Of a stretch of 42,486 nucleotides of DNA, positions 23,495 through 31,634 are shown one piece after another. Position 1 is the stretch's first letter, and the number at the start of each line of letters is the position of its first letter. This stretch comes from Actinomycetota bacterium (GTDB lineage: Bacteria > Actinomycetota > Thermoleophilia > Gaiellales > Gaiellaceae), in contig JACDEU010000025.1 of the NCBI GenBank assembly GCA_013816245.1, positions 1-42,486 on the forward strand. The letters run 5' to 3'. The position numbers and the translations under genes were made by a program. Below the pieces are notes generated by a model that worked only from the letters and a program-made list of their open reading frames with translations, was not told the origin of the DNA and did no database searches.

Positions 23495-25186
23495 ATGACC
23501 GGCGCTCTGCCTCGCAACGTCGACGTGGCCGAGCAGCTGGAGCTTCTGGCCGACCTCCTCGAGATCGAGGGGGAGGCCTCGTTTCGGGTGCTGGCCTACC
23601 GTCGAGCCGCGACCCGCATTCGGGAGACGGCCGCCTCTGTCGCCGAGCTTGCCCTCAAAGGCCGTGCGAAGGAGCTACAGGGGATAGGCAAGACGATCGA
23701 GGAGAAGATCGTCCAGGTGATCGAGGATGGGGAGATGCATGCCCTGACGAAACGAAAGAAGATCATCCCGGCGGAGGTGGTCAGCTTCATGCGGCTTCCG
23801 GGGCTCGGTCCGAAGACCGCGGCTCGCATTTGGCACGAGCTCGGTGTCACGACGATCGAGGAGCTGAAGGCGGCGGCTGAGCAGGAGCAACTGCGCACAC
23901 TCGCCGGCATGGGCGCGAAGACCGAGGAGAGAATCCTGAAAGCGCTCGCGGAGAAGAAGCAGGAGCCTTCCGACCGACGGCTTCTCGGCGATGGGCTCGG
24001 CCCGTTGCTGGCTGTGGTCGAGGTTCTACAGAAGCACCCGGCGGCCGTGAAGGTGTCCGAGGCCGGGAGTGCAAGGCGGCGCAAGGAGACGTTTCGGGAC
24101 CTAGACATCATCGCCACGGCCGGCGATCCTGAGGCGCTGATCGATTACTTTACGAAGCTGAAGTGGGTGATCGAGGTGGTGGCGAAAGGCCCGACCAAGG
24201 CAACGGTTCTGTCGAACGAGGGTCTCCGCTTCGACCTCCGTGTCGTCCCGCCCGAGTCGTACGGCAATCTGTTGCAGCACTTCACCGGCTCGAAGGATCA
24301 CAACGTCGCACTGCGTGAGCGTGCCGTGAAGGACGGGTTGTCCGTGTCCGAGTACTCGATCACCGTCGTCGAGAGCGGGGAGGAGCTCAGGTTCGCCGAA
24401 GAGGCCGACGTGTACGAGCGGCTCGGCTATCAGTTCATCCCGCCCGAGCTCCGCGAGAACGCCGGCGAGCTGGAAGCTGCACGCCGCGGCGAGCTGCCGA
24501 AGCTCGTCGAGCTCGACGACATCAAGGGCGACCTGCACACGCACACGACGTATTCGGACGGCCGCGACTCGCTCGTAGAGATGGTGCGCGCAGCGCAGGT
24601 GCGCGGCTACAAGTACTACGCCGTCACCGACCACCCGCACAGGGCGTTTCCCGAGCAGGACCTCGAGATCGACGAGCTCAACGAGCGCCTCAAGCCGTTT
24701 CGGATCCTGAAGGGGATCGAGGTGAACATCCGGATCGACGGCTCGCTGTCCTTGCCGGACGAGGTGCTCGCCAAGCGTGACTGGGTGATGGCGTCGCTGC
24801 ATGCTGCCTTCGACCGAAATCCGACCGAGCGGGTCCTGACCGCGATGGAGAACCCGCACGTGGACTGCATCGGGCACCTGACTGCGCGCAAGATCAACAT
24901 CAGACCGCCGGCCGACGTCGACATCGAGCGCGTCGTCGCGAAGGCGGTCGAGACCGGCACCTTTCTCGAGATCAACGCACAGCCGAACCGGCTCGACATC
25001 CGCGACACGCACGCGCGGCTCGCGGGAGAGGCGGGCCTGAAGGTCGCAGTCAACACAGACGCGCACCAGCTGAGCGCGCTTCAGCACATGGAGATAGGCA
25101 TCGCGCAGGCGCGCCGCGCGTGGCTGAAGAAGGGCCAGGTGCTGAACACGCGTACCTGGCCGCAGATCGAGAAGCTCCGAAAGTGA
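23495..25186 (+). CDS. polX: DNA polymerase X with PHP domain (PolX)
   Basis: Family X repair polymerase of 563 residues, acting in gap filling. The N-terminal 8-kDa-like part has two helix-hairpin-helix motifs (LQGIGKTIEEKI and LPGLGPKTAARIWHELG). The palm carries GSARRRKETFRDLDIIA with the D-x-D metal pair, and RFDLRVVPPESYG with the third Asp. The PHP domain (about 350-560) has GDLHTHTTYSDGRDS, AVTDHPH, ASLHAAF and VNTDAHQ, metal ligands for a 3'-5' exonuclease as in Bacillus and Deinococcus PolX. The ATG at 23495 follows TATATT by seven bases. With LigD and the MrfA-like helicase it is the third DNA-repair gene in the window. Confidence 0.95.
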   Translation: MTGALPRNVDVAEQLELLADLLEIEGEASFRVLAYRRAATRIRETAASVAELALKGRAKELQGIGKTIEEKIVQVIEDGEMHALTKRKKIIPAEVVSFMRLPGLGPKTAARIWHELGVTTIEELKAAAEQEQLRTLAGMGAKTEERILKALAEKKQEPSDRRLLGDGLGPLLAVVEVLQKHPAAVKVSEAGSARRRKETFRDLDIIATAGDPEALIDYFTKLKWVIEVVAKGPTKATVLSNEGLRFDLRVVPPESYGNLLQHFTGSKDHNVALRERAVKDGLSVSEYSITVVESGEELRFAEEADVYERLGYQFIPPELRENAGELEAARRGELPKLVELDDIKGDLHTHTTYSDGRDSLVEMVRAAQVRGYKYYAVTDHPHRAFPEQDLEIDELNERLKPFRILKGIEVNIRIDGSLSLPDEVLAKRDWVMASLHAAFDRNPTERVLTAMENPHVDCIGHLTARKINIRPPADVDIERVVAKAVETGTFLEINAQPNRLDIRDTHARLAGEAGLKVAVNTDAHQLSALQHMEIGIAQARRAWLKKGQVLNTRTWPQIEKLRK

Positions 25187-25930
25187 GTTTTCGGGAGGAC
25201 GGCGCCGCCGCGCTCGAGTGGGCCGCGCACTATCTCGAGCACGTCGGCGAGTTTCCCGTGCTGGAGCAGGTCGAGCCGGGCGACGTTAGCAAGCGGCTCC
25301 CTGCGTCGGCGCCCGAGCAAGGAGAGCCGTTCGCCAACGTCTTGCGGGACCTCGACGAGATCATCCTTCCCGCCACGACGCACTGGCAGAGCCCGCGTTT
25401 CTTGGCGTACTTCGCGAACAGTGCCGCGGAGCCCGGATCCTCGCCGAGCTGATCGCAGCGACGCTGAACTCCGTTGCATTCCTCTGGCGCACTTCGCCGG
25501 CCTCGACGGAGCTCGAGGCGCACACGCTCGACTGGACGGCGCAGCTGCTCGGCCTGCCCGCGGGGTGGCACGGTCACATCGAGGACACCGCATCCGTCTC
25601 GACGATCGCCGCGGCGCGTGAGGCAAACGGCGGTCGCGCATCAGGGAAGCCCTGCGGCTCGCAGAGCTCTTCGAGACATGGGTCCGCGACGAGTCGGGCT
25701 GGGAGCTCTGCGCTCCGCGGCCCTTTTCTGTCGTTTGCTTTCGGCGCGACGCTGGCGACGAGGTGAACGAAACGATCGTCGAGGGGGTAAACCGCAGCGG
25801 CGAGGCCTTCCTCTCGCATACGCGCTTGAACGGCCGCTATGTCATCCGGCTCGCGATCGGCAACGAGCGGACAACGGAAGACGATGTCCGCCGCGCGTGG
25901 GTCGCACTCAGAGCTGCTGCAACAGGCTGA
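25183..25930 (+). pseudogene. Decayed aromatic-L-amino-acid decarboxylase (PLP group II)
   Basis: Three frames hold consecutive pieces of one protein. Frame 1 starts at the GTG overlapping the polX stop: HWQSPRFLAYFANSAAEPG is the typical N-terminal signature. It breaks near 25436, where the expected GGCATC reads GGATC. The second frame continues with LAELIAATLNSVAFLWRTSP, STELEAHTLDW, LLGLPAG and ASVSTIAAAREA. Near 25640 a third frame jumps to REALRLAELFETWV, APRPFSVVCF, AFLSHTRLNGRYVIRLAIGN and ends at TGA 25930. The central part of about 230 residues, including the PLP-binding Lys and cofactor pocket, is missing. So a frameshift and a large internal deletion have removed function. It overlaps the convergent otsB by 23 bases. 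Confidence 0.85.
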
Positions 25931-26618
25931 CGAATTCCGGCGGGTTTGCTACGACGATGTCGGCTGCGGCTCGTAGCTCCGGGGGCCCTTCTTCGGACGA
26001 CACCGCTACGCGCACGGCGAGCTCGAGCCCGTCCAGGGCGCGGAAGGCGTCCAGGTCGGTCGTATCGTCGCCGGATGCGAGCGCCCGCCTGAGTTCGTGA
26101 CGGGCGAGCAGCATTCGGATCGCTGTGCCTTTGTTCGCCTCGATCGGAGGAATGATCTCGAGCGCCTTGCGGCCGAAGCGCGCGACGAATCCGGCCTCGC
26201 GCGATCGCTCGGCGATCGCTTCGAGCTGCGGGAGCACGGCCGCCTCGTCCAGGCCGCGGTAGTGAAGGGTCGCGGTGAGCCCCTTGTCCTCGAGGTGCGG
26301 CCACTCGACCTCTGACAGCAGCTCGCGAAGGCGGCCGTGCCACGCCTCGGACTCCGGAGCCAGTTCGTGGCCATGGTTGCCGACGTACGTGAGCTCCGGA
26401 ACGCCGACGATCTTCCGGGCATCGTCCGAGGCCCGGCCCGTGATGCAGGCAACCAGCGCGTAACGGTCGTGCAGGCGGCGGAGCTCGGCGCGTGTGCCGT
26501 CCGGGACGCGTGCATCTTCCGGTCGCGCGACGATGGGCGCGAGGACCCCGTCGACGTCCAAGAAGAGCGCCGCGCGCGGCGGATCCTCGGCGAGGCGGGC
26601 GATCAGATCCACGGCCAC
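25908..26618 (-). CDS. otsB: Trehalose-6-phosphate phosphatase
   Basis: Dephosphorylates trehalose 6-phosphate to trehalose, a stress protectant and cell-wall glycolipid precursor in actinobacteria. The 236-residue HAD type IIB protein has ALFLDVDGVLAPI (D21, D23), ACITGR, NHGHEL, EIIPPIEANKGTAI (motif III Lys) and GDDTTDLDAFRAL (motif IV). Lengths of cap and core match OtsB. The GTG at 26618 lies six bases after TATTCT. No trehalose-6-phosphate synthase gene is nearby. The gene diverges from the half-TauE pair with 17 bases between start codons. Confidence 0.92.
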   Translation of the reverse strand: MAVDLIARLAEDPPRAALFLDVDGVLAPIVARPEDARVPDGTRAELRRLHDRYALVACITGRASDDARKIVGVPELTYVGNHGHELAPESEAWHGRLRELLSEVEWPHLEDKGLTATLHYRGLDEAAVLPQLEAIAERSREAGFVARFGRKALEIIPPIEANKGTAIRMLLARHELRRALASGDDTTDLDAFRALDGLELAVRVAVSSEEGPPELRAAADIVVANPPEFVSLLQQL

Positions 26619-26623
26619 GCTGC

Positions 26624-26630
26624 AAGAATA
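26624..26630. promoter_or_regulatory. Overlapping -10 elements for otsB and the half-TauE pair
   Basis: On the minus strand TATTCT ends six bases before the otsB GTG. On the plus strand AAGAAT (26624-26629), which keeps the key A and T of TANNNT, ends six bases before the GTG at 26636. The start codons are only 17 bases apart, so both mRNAs must begin at or very near their start codons, and the two promoters occupy nearly the same bases. Confidence 0.42.
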
Positions 26631-26635
26631 GGTGC

Positions 26636-26980
26636 GTGCGGCTCGCCCTCATCGGCCTCGTTGCGGGGTTCTTCAGCGCGCTATTCGGAGTCGGGGGCGG
26701 CATCGTGATCGTGCCCTTGCTCTTGCTCTTCTGTGCCTGGGACTCTCGCGCCGCGACCGCGACCTCTCTTGCGGCGATCGGGATCACCGCTGTCTCCGGC
26801 GTGATCGCATATGCAATTCACGGTGACGTCAACGTCGGGTATGCCGCGCTCGTCGGACTGCCCGCAGCCGTGTCGGTCGCGGGAGCGACTGCCGTTCAGC
26901 AACGACTGCAGACACGCACGATCGAATTGCTCTTCGCAGCGTTCATTCTTGCCGTCGCGGTCTGGTTGTTCGTCAAGTGA
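26636..26980 (+). CDS. Half-size TauE/SafE-like permease, first of a pair
   Basis: A 114-residue membrane protein with about four hydrophobic segments. LIGLVAGFFSALFGVGGGIV at the N terminus is the glycine-rich hallmark of each repeat in TauE/SafE (DUF81) exporters, which normally have two such repeats in one chain of about 250 residues. Here one repeat is a gene of its own and the second repeat is the next gene, joined by a GTGA overlap. A heterodimer would rebuild the full transporter. The family exports sulfite, sulfoacetate and related anions; the substrate here is unknown. The GTG at 26636 is chosen for its position just before the motif. Confidence 0.85.
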   Translation: MRLALIGLVAGFFSALFGVGGGIVIVPLLLLFCAWDSRAATATSLAAIGITAVSGVIAYAIHGDVNVGYAALVGLPAAVSVAGATAVQQRLQTRTIELLFAAFILAVAVWLFVK

Positions 26981-27345
26981 CGTACGCATTCGCCATCGCA
27001 CTCGGCCTCGCCGCGGGCGTGCTCGCAGGGATGTTCGGCATCGGCGGGGGGATCCTGTTCGTGCCGACGCTGATCGCACTCGGGCTCGATCATCACGAGG
27101 CGCTCGGGACATCGCTCCTTGCGATCATCCCGACGGTTCTCGTCGGAACCTGGCGGCAAGCGCGCTACGGCAACGTTCGCTGGCGCGCGGCAGCCTTGCT
27201 CGGAGTCGCAGCTGCGACAGCCGCCCAGGGCGGTGTTGTCCTCGCGGAGTCGCTTCCCGACGCGACTCTCCGCCGCCTGTTCGCGGGCCTGCTCGTCCTG
27301 GTGGCGGCGCAAATCGCGTGGCGGGCGCGCCGCCGCGAGTCCTGA
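26977..27345 (+). CDS. Half-size TauE/SafE-like permease, second of a pair
   Basis: A 122-residue membrane protein with about four hydrophobic segments, paralogous to the preceding gene. LAAGVLAGMFGIGGGILFVP matches the same glycine-rich repeat signature, followed by HEALGTSLLAIIPT, a typical second element of the family. The C terminus is a short basic tail (ARRRES), suggesting an inside end. The GTG start overlaps the previous stop by GTGA, so the two halves are likely made in equal amounts. Homodimers of each half are an alternative to a heterodimer. Confidence 0.85.
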   Translation: MTYAFAIALGLAAGVLAGMFGIGGGILFVPTLIALGLDHHEALGTSLLAIIPTVLVGTWRQARYGNVRWRAAALLGVAAATAAQGGVVLAESLPDATLRRLFAGLLVLVAAQIAWRARRRES

Positions 27346-27347
27346 CC

Positions 27348-27353
27348 TATCCT
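27348..27353 (+). promoter_or_regulatory. TANNNT -10 for a leaderless start at 27360
   Basis: TATCCT ends six bases before the ATG at 27360 and three bases after the TauE-like stop codon. No Shine-Dalgarno lies in the 14-base gap. The spacing equals that before birA, the HAD gene, the helicase gene, otsB and hsp20. Confidence 0.45.
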
Positions 27354-27359
27354 GTCCAC

Positions 27360-27755
27360 ATGGCAGGGCCCGAGGAAGTCTGGCTGCCGCTCGTCGATGA
27401 GCCCGTCGGCGACATCGTCGCGCGGCTCCAGGCGGAAGAGCCGGAGATCGATCGGCTCGTCGGCTCGCCGCACCGCATGCTCGCCTTCCGCACGTTCGCC
27501 TACATCCGCGTCGGAATCCTGTTGGGCGAGCTCCTGTTCGAGCAGGAGCTCGGCGCTGAAGATGCAGACGACTCGTGGGTCGAAGCCCTACTGAGAGACC
27601 CGAAGCACCACGATGCCCTGCGCCGCGAGGTCAAGGCGGTGGCCGAGGAGATCGCCGCCGATCCGAGGTACGCGGACGAGGAACCGCTCGGCCCGGACGA
27701 GGGCGCGCGAGACCGTTTCCGGGAGTTCGCCCGCAAGCAGCTCGCCGGCGACTGA
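27360..27755 (+). CDS. Small acidic protein of unknown function
   Basis: Not recognised. The 131-residue product has no signal peptide or membrane segment. It is acidic, with predicted helices: EEVWLPLVDEPVGDIVARLQ, HRMLAFRTFAYIRVGILLGELLFEQ, a central DADDSWVEALLRDPKHHDAL, and a charged tail ending RFREFARKQLAGD. The only notable hydrophobic patch is FAYIRVGILLGELLF, too short and interrupted by Arg and Glu to be a confident membrane helix. Codon usage matches the neighbours. The ATG at 27360 is supported by the leaderless-type promoter and by the end of the upstream gene. Confidence 0.7.
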   Translation: MAGPEEVWLPLVDEPVGDIVARLQAEEPEIDRLVGSPHRMLAFRTFAYIRVGILLGELLFEQELGAEDADDSWVEALLRDPKHHDALRREVKAVAEEIAADPRYADEEPLGPDEGARDRFREFARKQLAGD

Positions 27756-27785
27756 TCTTTTTCCCATTTCGTCGTCTAATCCGAC

Positions 27786-29186
27786 GTGCGGAAGCTCTCG
27801 AACGCGTGGAAGCTCTCGATCGAGGCCGCGGCGATTCTGGTGCTCATGGTGGCCACCGGCGTGACGATCTACCTCACCACCGTGCAGCACCCGAAGAGCC
27901 CGTGGCGGACGGCGGGCACACGGGTCCAGGACGTCTCCCGTTCGTCGGGCGTTCAAACCGAGGTCGCGGTCGCCGTCGATCCTTCGAAGCCCAGCAATCT
28001 GCTCGCCGCGTCGAACGAGTCGGTCGAGCCCGAGATTCGCGCATTCACTTCCACGAACGGTGGACGGTCGTGGTCGACGAAAGCCGGTCCCGCATTCGAT
28101 CCGAACACCTGTGCCTGGGGAGATCCGGCGGTGGCGATCGCTCCGAACGGCCGCCAGTACATCGCGTTTACGGAGAAGTCGATTTGCGCGACAGGCCCCG
28201 ACCTGACTCCGTACCTCGTCGTCGGATCGCGTCCAGGGCCGAGAGGCGGTTGGCTCGTTCGGCGCGTCACTCGTCCGGCGACGAAGTTCGGCTTCGACGA
28301 CAAACCCGCAATCACGGTCGACGCGAAGGGTCGGGTCTACGTTGCGTGGTCCCGCCTTCTGAGATCGAAGTATCAGACGACCGTTGTGAGCTCCAGCACG
28401 GATGGGGGCAAGACGTGGTCGGAGCCGCGGGTCGTCGATCGCTCACTCGTCCAGCCACAGTTCGTCACGATCGCGGCCGGCGCGGGCAGCAACTTCTATG
28501 TCGCCGGTGTGGACGCACACCACGGTCTCTGGATCGGCCGCTCCACCGACGCCGGCCGCCACTTCGCAGTTCGCGGAGCGGCGCCGCTTCCGGGAAACAT
28601 CGCGGGGACGTGCCTCGTCTTCGGGAACTTCGTCCTCCCGCAACAGGCCGTTCGTTGCCTCGGCCCGAACCCGACGCTCGCGGTCTCGAAGCGGCATGTG
28701 TTCCTCACGTACGGGGTCGCCGGCGCTGATGCGACGCAAGACGTCGCCGTGGCCGTCTTCGACGGGGAACTGAAGCGGCTCTCCCGCGGGCGGGTCGGCC
28801 CTGCCGACTCGAAGAAATCCGACCAGTTCTGGCCGGTGTCGTCGGTCGATCCGGTGACGTCGGACCTCTGGGCCTGCTTCTACGACACGCGCGGTGACTC
28901 GAAGCGGACGAAGGCGTGGTTCTCGTGCACGGTCTCGACCGACGGACTGCGGTGGGCGAAACCGGTGAGGCCCGCACGCGCGTGGGCCAATGTTCAGGTC
29001 CTCTGGGAGGACGCCCGGATCTACGGCTACGGCGACGCCGGGGGCTACGGCGGTTACACCGGTCTCGCGGCTCGCGGCGGCACGGCACATCCGATGTGGA
29101 TCGACACTCGGGATCTCAATGCGAACAACGAAGAGGTGTTCACGGCGCGCCTGCCGGCGAAGGCGCTACGCCGAGGGGCCGGCTGA
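27786..29186 (+). CDS. Membrane-anchored sialidase-fold (BNR/Asp-box) beta-propeller
   Basis: A 466-residue extracellular protein. An N-terminal segment, AAAILVLMVATGVTIYLTTV (about 14-33), looks like a signal anchor. The rest repeats Asp-boxes (S-x-D/N-x-G-x-x-W): STNGGRSW, STDGGKTW, STDAGRHF and a weaker STDGLRW, the mark of six-bladed exo-sialidase-like propellers. The catalytic Arg triad of true sialidases cannot be assigned, so a binding or other glycosidase role is as likely. QFWPVSSVDPVTSDLW and WIDTRDLNANNEEVFTARL close the fold and resemble many uncharacterised actinobacterial propellers. The GTG at 27786 follows TCTAAT (27775-27780), a possible -10. Confidence 0.78.
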   Translation: MRKLSNAWKLSIEAAAILVLMVATGVTIYLTTVQHPKSPWRTAGTRVQDVSRSSGVQTEVAVAVDPSKPSNLLAASNESVEPEIRAFTSTNGGRSWSTKAGPAFDPNTCAWGDPAVAIAPNGRQYIAFTEKSICATGPDLTPYLVVGSRPGPRGGWLVRRVTRPATKFGFDDKPAITVDAKGRVYVAWSRLLRSKYQTTVVSSSTDGGKTWSEPRVVDRSLVQPQFVTIAAGAGSNFYVAGVDAHHGLWIGRSTDAGRHFAVRGAAPLPGNIAGTCLVFGNFVLPQQAVRCLGPNPTLAVSKRHVFLTYGVAGADATQDVAVAVFDGELKRLSRGRVGPADSKKSDQFWPVSSVDPVTSDLWACFYDTRGDSKRTKAWFSCTVSTDGLRWAKPVRPARAWANVQVLWEDARIYGYGDAGGYGGYTGLAARGGTAHPMWIDTRDLNANNEEVFTARLPAKALRRGAG

Positions 29187-29260
29187 CTCTGGACGCCCGC
29201 TGAGCGGAACCAGGCCCGCGGGGCGTGCGACGACCGGAGAGCCTGCATAATGGGGAGCTT

Positions 29261-30649
29261 GTGAAGCGCGCTTCCGTCGCCTTCCTCGTCGCCCTTCTGC
29301 TGCTGACCGCTGCTGCCGCCGATGCCGGCTGGCAACACGCTCAGGCGTCGGGGGCGACCGCGCGCGCCTATGGGATCCGGGTAGTCGTCCCGGACGGGCC
29401 GGGCGCGCAGACGCCGACCGTCGCGGCACCGGAGGACTCGGTCGTCTTCAGCGGCAGCTTCGACTACAACCACATCGTCACCACCGGCTCCGCCAACGCG
29501 AGTGCCTCGGCCGTGGCGGGCCCGTCGGCGAATGCGACCGCTTCGGCGGAGGTCTCGAACCTCAGCATCTTCGGCGGCGAGATCACTGCGTCGAGCGTGG
29601 TGGCGCAGGCCCACGCCGAGGCGCGGTCGGGCGCCGCGAAGGGTGATATCGCCGGCTCGACCGTCACTGGCCTCGTCGCGCTCGGCACGCCCGTAACCGG
29701 CAACGCGCTGCAACTTGCGGACTGGGGCTCGTTGACGACTGTCGCCGGGGGTGCGAGCGGCACGCCCGCAACGGGCTACCGCGGCAGCGTCACCGCGCTC
29801 GAAATCAGGCTCACCGCAGAGCACGGGGGTTTGCCCGCCGGGACGACGATCCTCGTCGGCTACGCCGAGGTCGCTGCGGAGGCAGCCCCGCCGGAGCCGC
29901 CGGTGACGGTTCCCAAGCCTCCGAAACCGAAGGGCACGAAGTCCTCGTCGCGAGCACCGGAGCCGTCACCGGGTTTCCCGCCCGTGCTGAACCCGCCGGA
30001 GGTGACTCCGAAGCTCACCGCCGGCGGTTACGTGTTTCCGGTGTATGGCCCGTCATCTTTCACGGACACGTTCGGAGCGTTGCGCGGCGACGTCTCCGGC
30101 GGCTGGCATCACGGCGACGACATCTTCGCGCCGCTCGGGGCACCGCTGCTCGCCGTCGCGTCCGGGACCGTCTTCTCCGTCGGCTGGAACAAGGTCGGCG
30201 GGAACCGGCTCTGGCTGCGGGACGGTCAGGGAAACCTCTTCTACTACGCGCACCTCTCTGCTTTCTCGCCGCTGGCGGTGAACGGCAACAAGGTGAACGC
30301 CGGTGACGTGGTCGGCTTCGTCGGCAACACGGGCGACGCGCAGGGGACGCCGTTCCATGTCCACTTCGAGGTGCATCCCGTGGGATTGCTCGGCCTCGGC
30401 TACGACGGCGCCGTGAACCCTACGTCTTACCTGCTCGCGTGGAAGCACCTTCAGGACGTCAGCTTTGCCGGCGGCGATGCCTGGGCGCCGCTGCACTCCA
30501 TCGGGAGTGCGCCGAAGCCCGGCGCGATCCTGCTCACCGCGAGCGACATCTCGACGGCGGACGGGCTCGTACCGGGCTCTCTGCAGCGTGCGATCAAGCC
30601 CCTCGTCGTGAGGAGCGACGACTTCAGCTCGAAGAAGAAGCCGAAGTAG
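29261..30649 (+). CDS. Secreted M23 (LytM-type) metallopeptidase
   Basis: A 462-residue exported peptidoglycan endopeptidase or related factor. The GTG at 29261 gives MKRASVAFLVALLLLTAAAADA, a clear signal peptide, and has GGGGAG upstream; a longer start at 29225 would bury it. A low-complexity Ala/Ser/Thr-rich domain (about 60-215) and a Pro/Lys linker (PPKPKGTKSSS) precede the M23 domain (about 255-390). There WHHGDDIFAPLGAPLLAV fits the H-x-G-x-D motif and HVHFEVHP supplies the other zinc site residues, so the enzyme looks catalytically complete. YYAHLSAF is the third conserved block. CATAAT (29246-29251) may be its -10. Confidence 0.92.
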   Translation: MKRASVAFLVALLLLTAAAADAGWQHAQASGATARAYGIRVVVPDGPGAQTPTVAAPEDSVVFSGSFDYNHIVTTGSANASASAVAGPSANATASAEVSNLSIFGGEITASSVVAQAHAEARSGAAKGDIAGSTVTGLVALGTPVTGNALQLADWGSLTTVAGGASGTPATGYRGSVTALEIRLTAEHGGLPAGTTILVGYAEVAAEAAPPEPPVTVPKPPKPKGTKSSSRAPEPSPGFPPVLNPPEVTPKLTAGGYVFPVYGPSSFTDTFGALRGDVSGGWHHGDDIFAPLGAPLLAVASGTVFSVGWNKVGGNRLWLRDGQGNLFYYAHLSAFSPLAVNGNKVNAGDVVGFVGNTGDAQGTPFHVHFEVHPVGLLGLGYDGAVNPTSYLLAWKHLQDVSFAGGDAWAPLHSIGSAPKPGAILLTASDISTADGLVPGSLQRAIKPLVVRSDDFSSKKKPK

Positions 30650-30652
30650 CGG

Positions 30653-31087
30653 TTAGTTCGAGCTCGGGGTGGAGTGTGAGTTCCCGCCCTGGTACGTGAA
30701 GTCGTCGCTCGGACCGAACACCTTGTCGGAGACCCATTTGCGGGTCTGTGCGCCTGACACGGGGTTGAAGAGGATCCCGAGCGCGATGCCCGTCAGCAGG
30801 AGCATCGTGTTGCGCGCGCCGTGGTCATTCTTGCCCTGGACGCGGTCGGCCGCCTCGCGCAACTGGTCGAGGGCGTCCTTCAGCTGGTCCTGGATGTCCT
30901 TGTCGGTTGCGACTCGAGTCGCAACCGGGATCGCGCCGCGGCCGCCGAGCAGCTCGTTGTAGACCTCACGCGCGGACTCGAACGCGTTCCGCACGTTGTC
31001 GCGCAAATCCTCGTCGTAGAGGGCGCGCTCGATGTACGGCTTCGCCCCTCCTGTCCGGTCCAATACCTTGTCTCTCGTCTTGGCCAT
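30653..31087 (-). CDS. YtxH-like single-pass membrane protein
   Basis: A 144-residue protein with a charged helical N-terminal domain (KPYIERALYDEDLRDNVRNA, then LKDALDQLREAADRV) and one membrane span (NTMLLLTGIALGILFNPVSG) near residues 105-124. It ends in a polar tail. The span plus a short GAQTRKWVSDKV resembles YtxH-family proteins, of unknown biochemical role and often stress-related. The ATG at 31087 sits in the tetranucleotide CATG that also holds the start of the divergent lipoprotein gene. GAGAAG precedes it as a weak Shine-Dalgarno. It ends three bases from the M23 gene, tail to tail. Confidence 0.78.
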   Translation of the reverse strand: MAKTRDKVLDRTGGAKPYIERALYDEDLRDNVRNAFESAREVYNELLGGRGAIPVATRVATDKDIQDQLKDALDQLREAADRVQGKNDHGARNTMLLLTGIALGILFNPVSGAQTRKWVSDKVFGPSDDFTYQGGNSHSTPSSN

Positions 31088-31634
31088 GCTTCTCGTGTCC
31101 TTTCGCTGGTTTGCCAGCCGTTTCGTACCCGTCCCGAATCCTCGCAAACAAGCGGTTCTCGTGGTCGGGGCACTGCTCCTGGCTGCCGGCTGTGGAGGTG
31201 CCGCGAAAGGCAAGGAGCAGAGCGTGCACGGGCCAGGCTATTTCTTCTCCGCGCCGGCCGGCTGGACGGTCACCCGAAAGGGGGCCGAGGTGCAGGTCGG
31301 GCAGGGACCCCAGCTCGTCTCCGTGACACGGTTCCCGCTCGTCCGCCCGTTTCGGCCAACCCTCTGGACCAAGGTCCTGCCGCAGCTCGACCAGGCGGCC
31401 GAGGCACTCGCGAGGCAGCAGCAAGGGACGGTCACGGAGCGGGCGACCGTCACGATCTCAGCACTCCGGGCGCGGCGCTACGAGGTCGCGTATGCCCGCG
31501 ACGGTAAGCAACTCGTCGAGCGGATTGCCTTCGTCCTACGCGGAAAGACGGAGTACGAGTTGCTCTGCCGCTACGAGCGCGGCGGCGACACGCGGGCCTG
31601 TGACGGGCTGCTCGCGACCTTCAGGTTGACCTGA
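31086..31634 (+). CDS. Predicted lipoprotein of unknown function
   Basis: A small secreted protein (182 residues from the ATG at 31086). The N terminus has a basic stretch (NPRKQ), a hydrophobic core and a lipobox LLLAAGC, so the mature protein should be lipid-anchored at the Cys. The mature domain has GPGYFFSAPAGWTVTRKGAEV and ARRYEVAYARDGKQLVERIAF, reminiscent of PsbP/LpqN-like small envelope domains, though no family is claimed. The ATG at 31086 overlaps the divergent YtxH-like start codon; a GTG at 31095 is an alternative. The last 64 bases overlap the convergent lon gene, in a different frame. Confidence 0.75.
   Translation: MLLVSFRWFASRFVPVPNPRKQAVLVVGALLLAAGCGGAAKGKEQSVHGPGYFFSAPAGWTVTRKGAEVQVGQGPQLVSVTRFPLVRPFRPTLWTKVLPQLDQAAEALARQQQGTVTERATVTISALRARRYEVAYARDGKQLVERIAFVLRGKTEYELLCRYERGGDTRACDGLLATFRLT

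Noticed and set aside
29225..29260. Longer M23 peptidase starting at 29225
   Set aside because: It would put 12 residues before a standard signal peptide. The GTG at 29261 has a Shine-Dalgarno and gives a normal exported precursor.
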